In this document: in pieces, positions 34,017 to 42,648 of the stretch
Position numbering within the stretch: position 1 is the first letter of the stretch
How the letters are laid out: each line of letters opens with the position of its first letter
Assembly: GCF_014837245.1 (NCBI RefSeq)
Contig: NZ_JACYFU010000002.1
Location: 806,001-870,000, forward strand
Reading direction: 5' to 3'
Length of the DNA stretch: 64,000 nucleotides
From: Devosia oryzisoli
GTDB taxonomy: Bacteria > Pseudomonadota > Alphaproteobacteria > Rhizobiales > Devosiaceae
The notes under the pieces: model-generated
What the model was told of the DNA's origin: nothing
Databases searched by the model: none
Seen by the model: only the letters and a program-made list of their open reading frames with translations
Translations under genes and position numbers: made by a program

Positions 34017-34976
34017 CTATTCGATCATGGCCCCCACGCGCTCGATCACAGCACGGACCACCGCCCAGTCCGTCTTGAAGTCAATAGGAACGAAATTAGT
34101 GTCGCCGTTGAATTCGGCTTGCAGCTGCTCGGGAAAGGCAAAATCGAAAAAGCAGGCCTTCAGATCCTCAGCCAATTGCGGCTCGAGATCGTGCGCATAG
34201 GCGAACGAGGAGGTCGGAAACGGCTGGCTCTCATAGAGGATACGCAATTGACTGCGCTCGATAAGGTCGCGCTCTTGCATGCGCTCAAGGACATCGGAGG
34301 CCACGGCAGCCATGTCGTAATCTCCATTGAGTACGCCCAAGATCGATCGATCATGTCCACCTGACATGATGGGATTGTAATCGATCTCCGGTACCAATCC
34401 CTGTTCGGGAAACAACGCCCGAGGAGCGAGATTGCCCGAATTGGACATTGGCGTCGCATGCGCCACTCGCCTTCCCTTCAGGTCAGACAAGTGCTGATAG
34501 GGCGAATCCGCCCGCACAAGCGCAACCAGTGAATAGCCGCGCATTTTTCTCGCTACGGCTTTGGCGGCGAACGGTATCGCACCGGCCTCATTGACCGCGG
34601 CAATCGTGGAGCCGGTGGAAAATCCGGCGAAATGAAGGCGCCCCGAGCGCATTGCCTTAACTTCAGCAGCGCTGGATTCAACGGGGTAGTAGACAATCTG
34701 CCGGTTGAGACAGGTCGCTAGATGCTCGGTGAATGGCTTGAACAGCTCGGCATAAACGGCAGGATCCTCGATGGGCGCATAGGCCCACACCAACGTCGGC
34801 GGATCGCGCCACCTCTCTTGGTCATCGGGAAGATCGGCAACCAGGTCGCCGTTCCGGTCACAGTAAATCGGATCAAGATCGCCCGTTGCCACACAGCCCG
34901 TCGCCTCGCCGGCAGCAACTGTTCCCTGCCCAGCTAACGACAGAATGATCGTAGAGATGGCAATCCGGGCGTCCAA
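34017..34976 (-). CDS. PhnD-like phosphonate/phosphite-type periplasmic binding protein
   Basis: A 319-aa protein. After a signal peptide (about residues 1-22, ending GTVAAG) comes TLVWAYAPIEDPAVYAELFKPFTEHLATCL, the PhnD-family N-terminal lobe. SGRLHFAGFSTGSTIAAVNEAG, SDLKGRRVAHATPMSNSGNLAPRALF (ligand-loop Ser-x-Ser-Gly) and GDYDMAAVASDVLERM follow. The TTG start has GAGGAGAAG 5-13 bases upstream, and no better start exists. It is first in an operon with a ferric-type importer that has its own binding protein, and divergent from a two-component system. It may therefore be a sensing accessory and not the transport receptor. Confidence 0.82.
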   Translation of the reverse strand: MDARIAISTIILSLAGQGTVAAGEATGCVATGDLDPIYCDRNGDLVADLPDDQERWRDPPTLVWAYAPIEDPAVYAELFKPFTEHLATCLNRQIVYYPVESSAAEVKAMRSGRLHFAGFSTGSTIAAVNEAGAIPFAAKAVARKMRGYSLVALVRADSPYQHLSDLKGRRVAHATPMSNSGNLAPRALFPEQGLVPEIDYNPIMSGGHDRSILGVLNGDYDMAAVASDVLERMQERDLIERSQLRILYESQPFPTSSFAYAHDLEPQLAEDLKACFFDFAFPEQLQAEFNGDTNFVPIDFKTDWAVVRAVIERVGAMIE

Positions 34977-35086
34977 GGCCTTCTCCTCAATCAGTGCCGG
35001 CCAATCGTCTTTGCGATTTCGGCCGCCGCTGGTATTGACCTATCCATAGCCAACACTCCCTGTCAGAATGCTGTCGGTCACTGTCC

Positions 35087-35767
35087 ATGCGCGTACTGCT
35101 GATAGAAGATACCCTCGATATCGCCGACGCTATTGCCACCAAATTGACTCGGGAAGGCCAAACGGTCACCCATGTCGTGAGCGGCACCCAGGGCGAAGAT
35201 TACGCATTGGCAGGCAGTCATGACCTGGTCATCCTCGACATCAATCTACCGGGACAAGACGGGTTCGCCGTATTGCGCGCGCTGCGCAGCAGTGGTGCGA
35301 GTGTACCCGTTCTGATCATCACCGCCCGGAACCAGGTGGCCGATAAGGTCAGCCTGCTCGATCTGGGTGCCGACGACTACATCGTCAAACCGTTCGATCT
35401 TGGCGAACTGGCGGCCCGGGCTCGTGCTCTGATGCGCCGACGGATCGGAGCAGCGACCTCGCTGCTCAAGGTGGGCCAACTGTCAATCGACCTCTCGCGC
35501 CGAGCAGCAAGTCTGGAAGGCAAGCCGCTCGAGTTGGGGCGGCGGGAGTTCGATCTTATCCAGGCCCTTGCGGCCGGTCAGGGCAAGCCCCTGAACAAGG
35601 AACACATGATAACCGCCCTATTCGGATTCGATGATGTCGGCTCGCTCAATGCGATCGAGCTTCTCGTTTCCCGGCTGCGGCGCAAACTTGAAGGCTCGAA
35701 TGTCGAGATCGTTACTCAACGCGGCGTCGGCTATCTTCTGCGCGACAAGGGCGTGAGCACATCGTGA
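35087..35767 (+). CDS. OmpR-family response regulator (TctD/QseB-like)
   Basis: A 226-aa two-component regulator. The receiver has acidic pocket E7/D8, phospho-acceptor D51 in VILDINLPG, the Thr of LIITARN (about residue 80) and Lys of YIVKPFDLGEL (about residue 102). The C-terminal winged helix (about 130-222) ends RLRRKLEGSNVEIVTQRGVGYLL, typical of OmpR/PhoB DNA-binding domains. The stop overlaps the kinase start (GTGA), so the pair is co-translated. It is divergent from the PhnD-like operon, whose promoter lies in the 110-base gap, its most probable target. Confidence 0.93.
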   Translation: MRVLLIEDTLDIADAIATKLTREGQTVTHVVSGTQGEDYALAGSHDLVILDINLPGQDGFAVLRALRSSGASVPVLIITARNQVADKVSLLDLGADDYIVKPFDLGELAARARALMRRRIGAATSLLKVGQLSIDLSRRAASLEGKPLELGRREFDLIQALAAGQGKPLNKEHMITALFGFDDVGSLNAIELLVSRLRRKLEGSNVEIVTQRGVGYLLRDKGVSTS

Positions 35768-38166
35768 GGCGTCCACGTTCGCTTGAAAGCCTGATCGTCC
35801 TAAGCACAGCCGTGGTGCTTCTTGTTGTTGGTTTTTTCCTCGTCCTCGCGATCCGCCACAACGCCTCCACGGCAGCCAGCGAGGCATTTGACCGCGTGCT
35901 TGAGGCTTCGGCCCTGTCGATCGCCGATACGGTCGCCTATGTGGACGGCGAAGTGACGGTAGACATTCCCTATTCCGCCTTCGCTATTCTAGGCACGTCG
36001 CGATTGACACGCATTTTCTATCGCGTTGCTGCGCCCAACGGGGAAGTGGTGACTGGCGAACCCGTGTTGGGGCTGGAACTGGGGCCGTTCAGCGGGCCCG
36101 AAATCCGATTCGTCGACAGCACCATGCAAGATGAGCCAATTCGGCTGGCAGCCGTTGGCCGGTATCGGTCCGACGCCACGACCGGCGCTTCGGGCTGGAT
36201 CACCGTCTTGGTGGGCGAAACGCGAGAGGCGCGCGACCTTCTCACCGGGCAACTCACGGCCAACGCGGTCTTGCCGGCGATGGCCGTCGCAATTTGTGCT
36301 TTCGGCATTATCTGGGTCGGCATCCGCGCGGCCTTTTCGCCACTGCGCTCGATCGAGCGCAACCTGTCGCAGCGAACGCCATCAGATCTCGATCCCATCA
36401 GCGAAAACCTGCCCCGTGAAATCGCAGCCTTTGCTAGAGCCTTGAACGGCTTCATGGAGCGGCTGGCGTCGACACTCGACGGGCTGCGGCGTGTCACCGC
36501 CGACGCTGCCCACCAGTTCCGGACCCCGTTGACGGCGCTGCGGGCGCAGGCAGAACTGGCGCTTGAGGAAACTGATCTGGAGTCCATTCGCCGGCGTTTG
36601 CAGAAAATCCACGCAAACGCTGTCACCGCCAGCACGCTGGCCACCCGGCTTCTTGCCGACGCGACCTTGCTCCACGCCATCAAATCGGGCGAAACGCGCC
36701 GCTTCGATTTCGGCGCATTGGCAGAGTCGGTTCTTGAGCGCACCAAGGTCGATGCACAGACCGATGGGTCCCAATACGCCATTCCATTCGATCGGCCGGC
36801 CACTCCTGTGTGGATCGATGCCGATGCAACCAGCCTGAGCGAAGCAATCAGCAACGTTCTCGACAACGCTTTCCTCTATGGCGGCGGTCCGACCTCTATT
36901 GTGCTTACCGTGTCAAACGGGTCTGCTGTACTCAAGATCATCGACCGGGGCCCCGGCATTCCCCAGGACCAGCGCGATATCGTATTCGAGCGGTTTGAGC
37001 GCAACTCGCTGTTTCCTGGCGGATCGGGACTCGGGCTTGCGATTGCCAAGGATGTGGTTATCGCGTTGGGCGGAACGATTACTTTGGAAGATCCACCCGA
37101 TGGCGGCCTGGGCGTGGTGATTCGCGTACCCGTGAGTACCGAAGGCAAGAGGCCGGGCAGCCGCCGGCGCCGCCACAGCGCCTCGGTTCTGACCATACTG
37201 GCTGCACTCGTGCTAAGCGGACCATGGGCAGTCCAGCCGGCCAGGGCACAGGCACGAGGTGCATTTTCCATCACGGCGCCATTCTCCCCAGAGCGCTTCA
37301 GACCTGTCATAGACGCTCTATCCGCCCGTTTTGGCGAACTTGATTTTGTGTATTATCAGGCTCGCAGCGCACAAGTCGCGGCACGTTTGTCAGCCCGAGC
37401 CCCTGTGGACGTCGATCTCGTCCTCATGGCTGCGCCCGACATCGCGGTTTCCATTACCAATCAGGGCTTGGCGGCCCCTCTTGGTATAGCGTCACTCGAT
37501 ATTCAGTCAGGGTCTGAGAGCGCCTGGCGGGGCGAGCTTTTCGCGCTGGCGTTCGACCCGGCGGTTATCCTCGTTTCCAAAGGTTACACCGCCCCGGTCC
37601 CAACCACGCGGCTCGACCTTGCTCAGGCCCTCGAAAGCGCTCGGGGTCTTTTTAAGCGGGCCGGCATCGTCAATGTGGGCGTCGATGCAGTCTCTTATGC
37701 GCTCGCTTCTCAGGATAGCCTGCGCTCACCGCTCTATTGGCGTTTGGCCGCGGCCTTCGGCTCCTCGCAGGCGCGCATCTACAACACCAGCGCCGAACTG
37801 GTCGAGGCCATGGCGGCTGGCGAAATCGACATTGCTTACAATGTACCGATGTCCGATGTCATCGGTGGCGGCTTCACCGCCTCATTTCAAGTCATCATCC
37901 CACAAGACTATGTCCTGGGTCTGCCGTGGACCTGCTTCGTGCCGGCAACTTCCGACTCGAGTATGGCCTCTGCAGTCGCGGGCTATCTACTATCGCCAAA
38001 AGGCAAGGAGGTCGTATCGAATGTCCTTTGGCGTGTCCATCGTCCGCAAGTTCTAGAGATAGAGGAACAAAAAATCGCCCTTGGGCCTGAGCTGCTGGTT
38101 TATTTGGACTCCATCAAGCGCAGCAATTTTCTCGATGCGTGGTTTGAGCTGGTGACGTCTCCCTGA
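35764..38166 (+). CDS. Sensor histidine kinase fused to a C-terminal periplasmic binding protein
   Basis: An 800-aa membrane protein. Helix 1 lies at about residues 10-30. A periplasmic 2CSK_N-type sensor domain follows (LTRIFYRVAAPNGEVVTGEP), then helix 2 at about 170-193 and the dimerisation domain with His250 in DAAHQFRTPL. The ATPase domain shows NVLDNAF (about 365), DRGPGIP and GSGLGLAIAKDV, and kinase homology ends near 455. An Arg-rich stretch (RRRRH) and a third hydrophobic helix (about 472-489, then ARAQA) then lead to a full binding-protein domain (about 497-800) of the ferric/AfuA type: FSITAPFSPERFRPVIDALSARFG, ending near FELVTSP. The C-terminal domain must be periplasmic. In Salmonella, kinase PgtB and the separate binding-protein-like PgtC jointly sense phosphoglycerate. 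This looks like a fused version. Confidence 0.88.
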   Translation: MRRPRSLESLIVLSTAVVLLVVGFFLVLAIRHNASTAASEAFDRVLEASALSIADTVAYVDGEVTVDIPYSAFAILGTSRLTRIFYRVAAPNGEVVTGEPVLGLELGPFSGPEIRFVDSTMQDEPIRLAAVGRYRSDATTGASGWITVLVGETREARDLLTGQLTANAVLPAMAVAICAFGIIWVGIRAAFSPLRSIERNLSQRTPSDLDPISENLPREIAAFARALNGFMERLASTLDGLRRVTADAAHQFRTPLTALRAQAELALEETDLESIRRRLQKIHANAVTASTLATRLLADATLLHAIKSGETRRFDFGALAESVLERTKVDAQTDGSQYAIPFDRPATPVWIDADATSLSEAISNVLDNAFLYGGGPTSIVLTVSNGSAVLKIIDRGPGIPQDQRDIVFERFERNSLFPGGSGLGLAIAKDVVIALGGTITLEDPPDGGLGVVIRVPVSTEGKRPGSRRRRHSASVLTILAALVLSGPWAVQPARAQARGAFSITAPFSPERFRPVIDALSARFGELDFVYYQARSAQVAARLSARAPVDVDLVLMAAPDIAVSITNQGLAAPLGIASLDIQSGSESAWRGELFALAFDPAVILVSKGYTAPVPTTRLDLAQALESARGLFKRAGIVNVGVDAVSYALASQDSLRSPLYWRLAAAFGSSQARIYNTSAELVEAMAAGEIDIAYNVPMSDVIGGGFTASFQVIIPQDYVLGLPWTCFVPATSDSSMASAVAGYLLSPKGKEVVSNVLWRVHRPQVLEIEEQKIALGPELLVYLDSIKRSNFLDAWFELVTSP

Positions 38167-38464
38167 ATAGAAAGCTGACAAGCCCACTTCATCCTTCCTC
38201 GATGCAGAGTACCCAAACGGCCGGCACCGGTTGGCGCTGACCGGGACCTGCCAGTTCAGAACAAGACGGGATGCTGACTGGGTACACTACTCTGGTGCAC
38301 TCATCCCTGCCAATTTCGAGCACACCTTCCTAGCCCCGGGCTACCTGGTTGCCAATCTCTTCTGCGATCCGGAGTCCACTGTGGGGCGGATGATCGCCGG
38401 CCGGCTCAATGCCAGGGCGAACACGCCGCTCGACGCCGATACGACCAGTGGCCTGGCAGCTGAA

Positions 38465-38952
38465 CTCAAGGAAAGCCTGTTGCATACCCTGCAGACCTGC
38501 GGAATGATCATCTGGATCGGCCTCGCAGCAGCGGTCCTGGTCGGGGTTTACAACCTGATGGGCGGCAACCGTTTTGTGGCCAATGCCATCCTCAGCCTCG
38601 ACGCGCCACCCGTGGTCATCATCATGGTCATGATGCTGATCCTGCTCGTGCTTGGCATGTTCCTCGACTGGATCGGCATCGCGCTCCTCACCCCGCCGAT
38701 CTTCGTGCCTATCGTAATCCAACTTGGCTACGATCCGATCTGGTTCGGGATCTTGTTCGCAGTGAACATGCAGGTTTTCATACCTGACGCCCCCCTTTGG
38801 GCCCGCCGCGTTCTACCTCAAGAGCGTCGCGCCCAGGCAGATCACCCTTAAGCACATCTACACGGCCTTGCTGCCCTTTCATCGGGCTCCAGCTCGTCGT
38901 GCTGATGATCATCCTCTTCTTTCCGCCAATTGCCACCTGGGCGACGCAATGA
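38465..38952 (+). pseudogene. TRAP transporter large permease (DctM) pseudogene, C-terminal part
   Basis: Frames read ELKESLLHTLQTCGMIIWIG, then LVGVYNLMGGNRFVANAIL and GMFLDWIGIALLTPPIFVPI, the last helices of DctM/SiaM-type TRAP permeases. After MQV an extra T in the run 38775-38778 shifts the frame. SYLTPPFGPAAFYLKSVAPR continues in the next. A second extra T at 38877-38879 shifts again, and IGLQLVVLMIILFFPP runs to the stop at 38950. The N-terminal half is absent. Sequence between 38167 and 38464 shows no DctM homology. It is dead. It may be a leftover of a transporter once controlled by the adjacent kinase. Confidence 0.85.
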
Positions 38953-39253
38953 TGGGTATAGATGAATACAGGCACATAACTTGCCAGATGACCGAAGTGC
39001 TTGACTGGGCGGCCATCCGGCATTTTCGGGAGGTTAACACCACGCATCTTGGTGCAGTCAACGTCAGGGTGCCGTGGTGCCGCGACTTCACCCAGCCTCG
39101 CTCGCGAGCCTGCCCAAGTTCAACCCGTTGCAGGGCCAGCTTTCAGAGCTTGCACTTACAGTGTTGCACGGGGGAAACGGGGTCGGTAAGCGCCAGGCAG
39201 AAACGCGCCCGTTCCTGCCGTTCAGGCCAGCGTTGGCGGTCGGTTAACGGCAC
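38953..39253. other. Gene-free stretch after the TRAP remnant
   Basis: About 300 bases between the TRAP permease remnant and the end of the secretion operon on the - strand. No gene and no clear terminator were seen. Confidence 0.4.
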
Positions 39254-40588
39254 CTACTCCTCGCGGAAGGAGCGAGCAACCTGATCGGTGAAGGGCTTCA
39301 TGAAGTAGGCCAGAGCTAACTGTTCCTCGGTCTGGATGAAGACTTCGACGGGCATCCCCGGAACGAGTTGCGCACCACCATCGACGCCTCCGGTTATCTC
39401 GACTTCGGCATCGTAGAAGCTTTGGCCAGAGGCCTGGTCGAACTGCGCAGCGGCGGCAACCCGGCTGACAACACCCTGCGCTTCTGGCGTCACGCGCTGG
39501 TTGAAGGCAGAGAAGCGAAGCGTCGCGTCCTTGCCCACAGTGACCTGATCGATGTCGGTAATGGCGACACGAAATTGGATCCTGAGGTCGGCATCATCGG
39601 GCACGATGGTGATCAGCCGCTCGGCCGGCGAAATCACGCCTCCAAGAGTGGAGACGCTGAGGTCGTTGACGATACCCGATACAGGCGCCCGGATGATGAC
39701 GCGCTCCACGCGCGCCCCGGAGGCCGCGTGCCGTTCCCGGAGCTCGGCGAGCTGGGTATCGACTGCGCGCAGTTCGCGCTGGGCGACCGTGCGACGGTCG
39801 CTGTCCATGCCCATGACGCGGAACTTCAGCTCGCCAATGCTGGCGCCCGCCCGCGCGATGGCAGCCTTGACCTCCCCGATCTGCCCTTCAAGGCGCACCG
39901 TGTCGCGTTCCACACTGGTGACGCGGCTGGCCTCGACCAATTTGTCAGACGCCAGCGTGCGCAGGCGGCTGCGGTCGGCAGTGGTCAGTTCGAGTTCATG
40001 CAGGTTTGCCGCCTGTTGCGCTTCGAGCCCGATGATTTCCTGTTCCAGCTGCCCGATCTGGGAATGGATCTGCTCGTTCTGGGCATTACGATATTCGAGA
40101 TTGCTCGCGAAAAGCTGTGCTTCCTCGTCGATCTCCTTTTGCCCCTGCGGATAATGGGCAAAAAAGCTTTCGGGAATGCCAATGGAGGTCAGGCCATCCC
40201 GTTCGGCCAGCAGACGCAGGCGGCGCGCCTCCAGTTCCATCAGTTGCCCTTCAAGGATGGCGTGCTCGGCGCGCACCTGAGTTTCATCAAGGCGCAGCAG
40301 CACCTGTCCGGCGGTGACGCGGTCTCCGACACGAACCGCGATTTCGCGCACGACGCCACCGTCAGGATGCTGCACCACTTTGAGGTCTTCATCGACATGC
40401 ACGGCGCCTTGACCGATGACAGCGCCCGAAAGCCTGGCGGTGGCTGCCCAGCCGCCGATACCGCCCAGTAGGACGATCGCGAAGAACACGCCCCCGATGA
40501 CCCTGCCGCGCATGGAGAACCTCGCGGGGTCGCGCCCCTTGCGAACCGAGGACTGGGCATAGGGGCTGGCAGTGTCGATCATGGCCAT
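39254..40588 (-). CDS. Type I secretion periplasmic adaptor, HlyD/PrtE family
   Basis: A 444-aa membrane fusion protein. A cytoplasmic N-terminus is followed by one helix (about residues 29-50, VIGGVFFAIVLLGGIGGWAATA). The lipoyl half-motif is VVQHPDGGVVREIAVRVGDRVTAGQVLLRLDE, then comes a long coiled coil (about 105-285). The second lipoyl half RVIIRAPVSGIVNDLSVSTLGGVI and the beta-barrel end LVPGMPVEVFIQTEEQLALAYFMKP are typical of PrtE/HlyD. It bridges the ABC exporter to an outer-membrane TolC protein, which is not in the window. It is the last gene of the operon, 26 bases after the RTX gene. Confidence 0.92.
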   Translation of the reverse strand: MAMIDTASPYAQSSVRKGRDPARFSMRGRVIGGVFFAIVLLGGIGGWAATARLSGAVIGQGAVHVDEDLKVVQHPDGGVVREIAVRVGDRVTAGQVLLRLDETQVRAEHAILEGQLMELEARRLRLLAERDGLTSIGIPESFFAHYPQGQKEIDEEAQLFASNLEYRNAQNEQIHSQIGQLEQEIIGLEAQQAANLHELELTTADRSRLRTLASDKLVEASRVTSVERDTVRLEGQIGEVKAAIARAGASIGELKFRVMGMDSDRRTVAQRELRAVDTQLAELRERHAASGARVERVIIRAPVSGIVNDLSVSTLGGVISPAERLITIVPDDADLRIQFRVAITDIDQVTVGKDATLRFSAFNQRVTPEAQGVVSRVAAAAQFDQASGQSFYDAEVEITGGVDGGAQLVPGMPVEVFIQTEEQLALAYFMKPFTDQVARSFREE

Positions 40589-40614
40589 GGTGGTGGTTCC
40601 CTAGTCGCAAAATT

Positions 40615-42648
40615 TCAGGCGAGATGGTCCGGCGGCGAAAGCTGCACGCCCTGAATGCTGATGGCGATGTCGTTGATGGTGTCGCCGTTGAGATCGGCCA
40701 TGATGATGGTCCAGTCTTCGTCGTCGATCACCGTGTGGGTCACCTGCAAAGGAACGTCCGAGCGCAGCCAGTCGTCTTCGTCATCATCGTAGATGGTCTT
40801 GAACAGGTCGCGCTCCGCATTCCGGGCCTCGCGCGAAAGATCGTAGTCACGAACCCGCACCCGATCCCCGACCACGAAATCAAGGATCTTGTGTACGACC
40901 TCATCGCTGAGGCCGGGGTCATGGTCCGTGACCTCGAAAACGAAGGTGTCGCGTCCCCGTCCTCCAGAGACAATCGTGGCCTTGCCACCCACCACGAACA
41001 AGTCATCGCCCGCACCACCGACCACTTCCTCCACAGCGGTGAAGCAGTCGACGCCGAGGTCGCCGCCGTAGCTGGTGCCCCCAATCATGTCGACGACCAG
41101 GTTTTCCTGTGCCGCCGAGAGGTCGAGCACGTCGTGGCCTGCCCCGCCATCAAGGACGTCATCGCCGGGCCCGGCGGACAGGAGATCGTCGCCTTCGCCA
41201 CCTTGACCGACGTCGTCCCCGGCTCCGTCAACAACGACATCGTTTCCCGAACCACCGGCAAGTCTGTCATTGCCCTCACTGCCTTCAAGCAGATCGTCGC
41301 CCTCGCCGCCATCGAGACGATCATGGCCAGCGCCGCCGATGAGCCGATCGATCCCATCGCCCCCCACAAGAGTATCATCGCCCTCGCCACCATCCAGATG
41401 ATCGCGTCCAGCCCCTCCCTCGATATAGTCGTCGCCCTGTTCGCCAAGGATGGTGTCGTGTCCCGCCTCGCCAAACAGGCGGTCCTCGCCTTCACCCCCA
41501 GAGATGACGTCGTCGCCGCCGCCGCCGAAGATGATGTCATTGCCGGCGCCACCAACGAGAACGTCGTCTCCGGAGCCTCCATTGATGTGATCGTCGCCGC
41601 CGCCGCCATCGACGTGATCGTCGCCCGCCAGGGCATCTACGATATCGTCACCCGCGGCCGCAGACACATCATCATCATAAGGGGAAGCCACGATGACGTC
41701 GTCGCCGTTGCCGAAGTGATGCTGCATCCGGACAATGTCGAGGCTGGCGCTCTGGGACACCCAGGCCTCGCCATCGGTGACACGGTAGGAGATCGCGATC
41801 GGGCCGACCATGCCAGGACGTGTCTGCAACAGCCATCCTTGATCGGTTGCCACAAACTCCGCCCCCTCGACCACGAGGTCGGTCAACCCCAAGGGGTCGC
41901 CGTCGGGATCGGACGCCCCCCTGAGCAGATGGACCAGTCCGATCAGCACCGCCTGACCGGCGAAAACGTCATGGAGACGGACCGGCCCCACAACCACCGG
42001 CGCGTGATTTGCCGCACGCTCGCCGCCATCGTCGTCGGCGTTCTCGCCCCCCTCACCCACTTCGTCGCTCACCGCATCTGTGCCGCTGCCATCATTTTGG
42101 GAAGGGTTGGCAGGATGTGGATCGGGCTTCACCGCGGCTGCGGGCGCGGAAGGCCCCCCGCCCGGAACCGCGGCTTGATGGAAATTGTCGTTGTACGGCG
42201 CGGCCATGACGGTCACCGGCACAAACGGGCGCACATTGGGCAGGTAGAATTTTGGCGCCACGAAGTGCAACTGCGGGAACTCCGGCACCTGGAACGGCTC
42301 GGGCCACGGGTTGCCCCGCTGGATGCTGCCATGCCTTGGGCTCTCGTCGGCATCTGCTTCTTGCTTCGCCTGGTCACCCGGCACGGCCTGCCCTTCCGCC
42401 TGTGCAACGGCGGTCCGGGGAGGGGCGGTGACCGTCTCTTCGGCCTTGCCCACGGATACCTCATCCGGCGTGCGGGCGCTTGCGCCGGTGATGGAGCGGA
42501 TGTAGCTGGCAATGCCGATAACCATCAGCGCCAGATAGGCTGGCAGGCGCGACAGACGCTCCGCCGTGTTGAATTCGAAGCGCTTTGCTCCCTGCGGTTC
42601 GGCTTCGGCCTTTTGCGTCGCTTTGACCTCGATCAGCATGGCGATCAC
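40615..42648 (-). CDS. RTX calcium-binding protein with N-terminal membrane anchor
   Basis: A 677-aa protein. A single hydrophobic helix lies at about residues 36-51 (PAYLALMVIGIASYIRS), followed by a Pro/acid-rich linker. A cadherin-like segment follows (about 215-310, APVVVGPVRLHDVFAGQAVLIG then YRVTDGEAWVSQSASLDIVRM). Next come about 20 nonapeptide GGxGxDxLx repeats (about 320-530) that bind calcium on export, and a C-terminal domain ending GVQLSPPDHLA. The GTG at 42648 overlaps the exporter stop (GTGA). An ATG at 42639 is also possible. Classical type I substrates have no membrane helix, so this protein sits oddly between exporter and adaptor genes. It may be a surface-retained substrate or a companion of the peroxidase. 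Confidence 0.83.
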   Translation of the reverse strand: MIAMLIEVKATQKAEAEPQGAKRFEFNTAERLSRLPAYLALMVIGIASYIRSITGASARTPDEVSVGKAEETVTAPPRTAVAQAEGQAVPGDQAKQEADADESPRHGSIQRGNPWPEPFQVPEFPQLHFVAPKFYLPNVRPFVPVTVMAAPYNDNFHQAAVPGGGPSAPAAAVKPDPHPANPSQNDGSGTDAVSDEVGEGGENADDDGGERAANHAPVVVGPVRLHDVFAGQAVLIGLVHLLRGASDPDGDPLGLTDLVVEGAEFVATDQGWLLQTRPGMVGPIAISYRVTDGEAWVSQSASLDIVRMQHHFGNGDDVIVASPYDDDVSAAAGDDIVDALAGDDHVDGGGGDDHINGGSGDDVLVGGAGNDIIFGGGGDDVISGGEGEDRLFGEAGHDTILGEQGDDYIEGGAGRDHLDGGEGDDTLVGGDGIDRLIGGAGHDRLDGGEGDDLLEGSEGNDRLAGGSGNDVVVDGAGDDVGQGGEGDDLLSAGPGDDVLDGGAGHDVLDLSAAQENLVVDMIGGTSYGGDLGVDCFTAVEEVVGGAGDDLFVVGGKATIVSGGRGRDTFVFEVTDHDPGLSDEVVHKILDFVVGDRVRVRDYDLSREARNAERDLFKTIYDDDEDDWLRSDVPLQVTHTVIDDEDWTIIMADLNGDTINDIAISIQGVQLSPPDHLA

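Noticed and set aside
38231..38464. N-terminal extension of the TRAP permease frame as an intact 206-aa gene
   Set aside because: Residues before ELKESLL do not resemble DctM and the frame ends early after MQV, so the gene is a truncated and shifted remnant.
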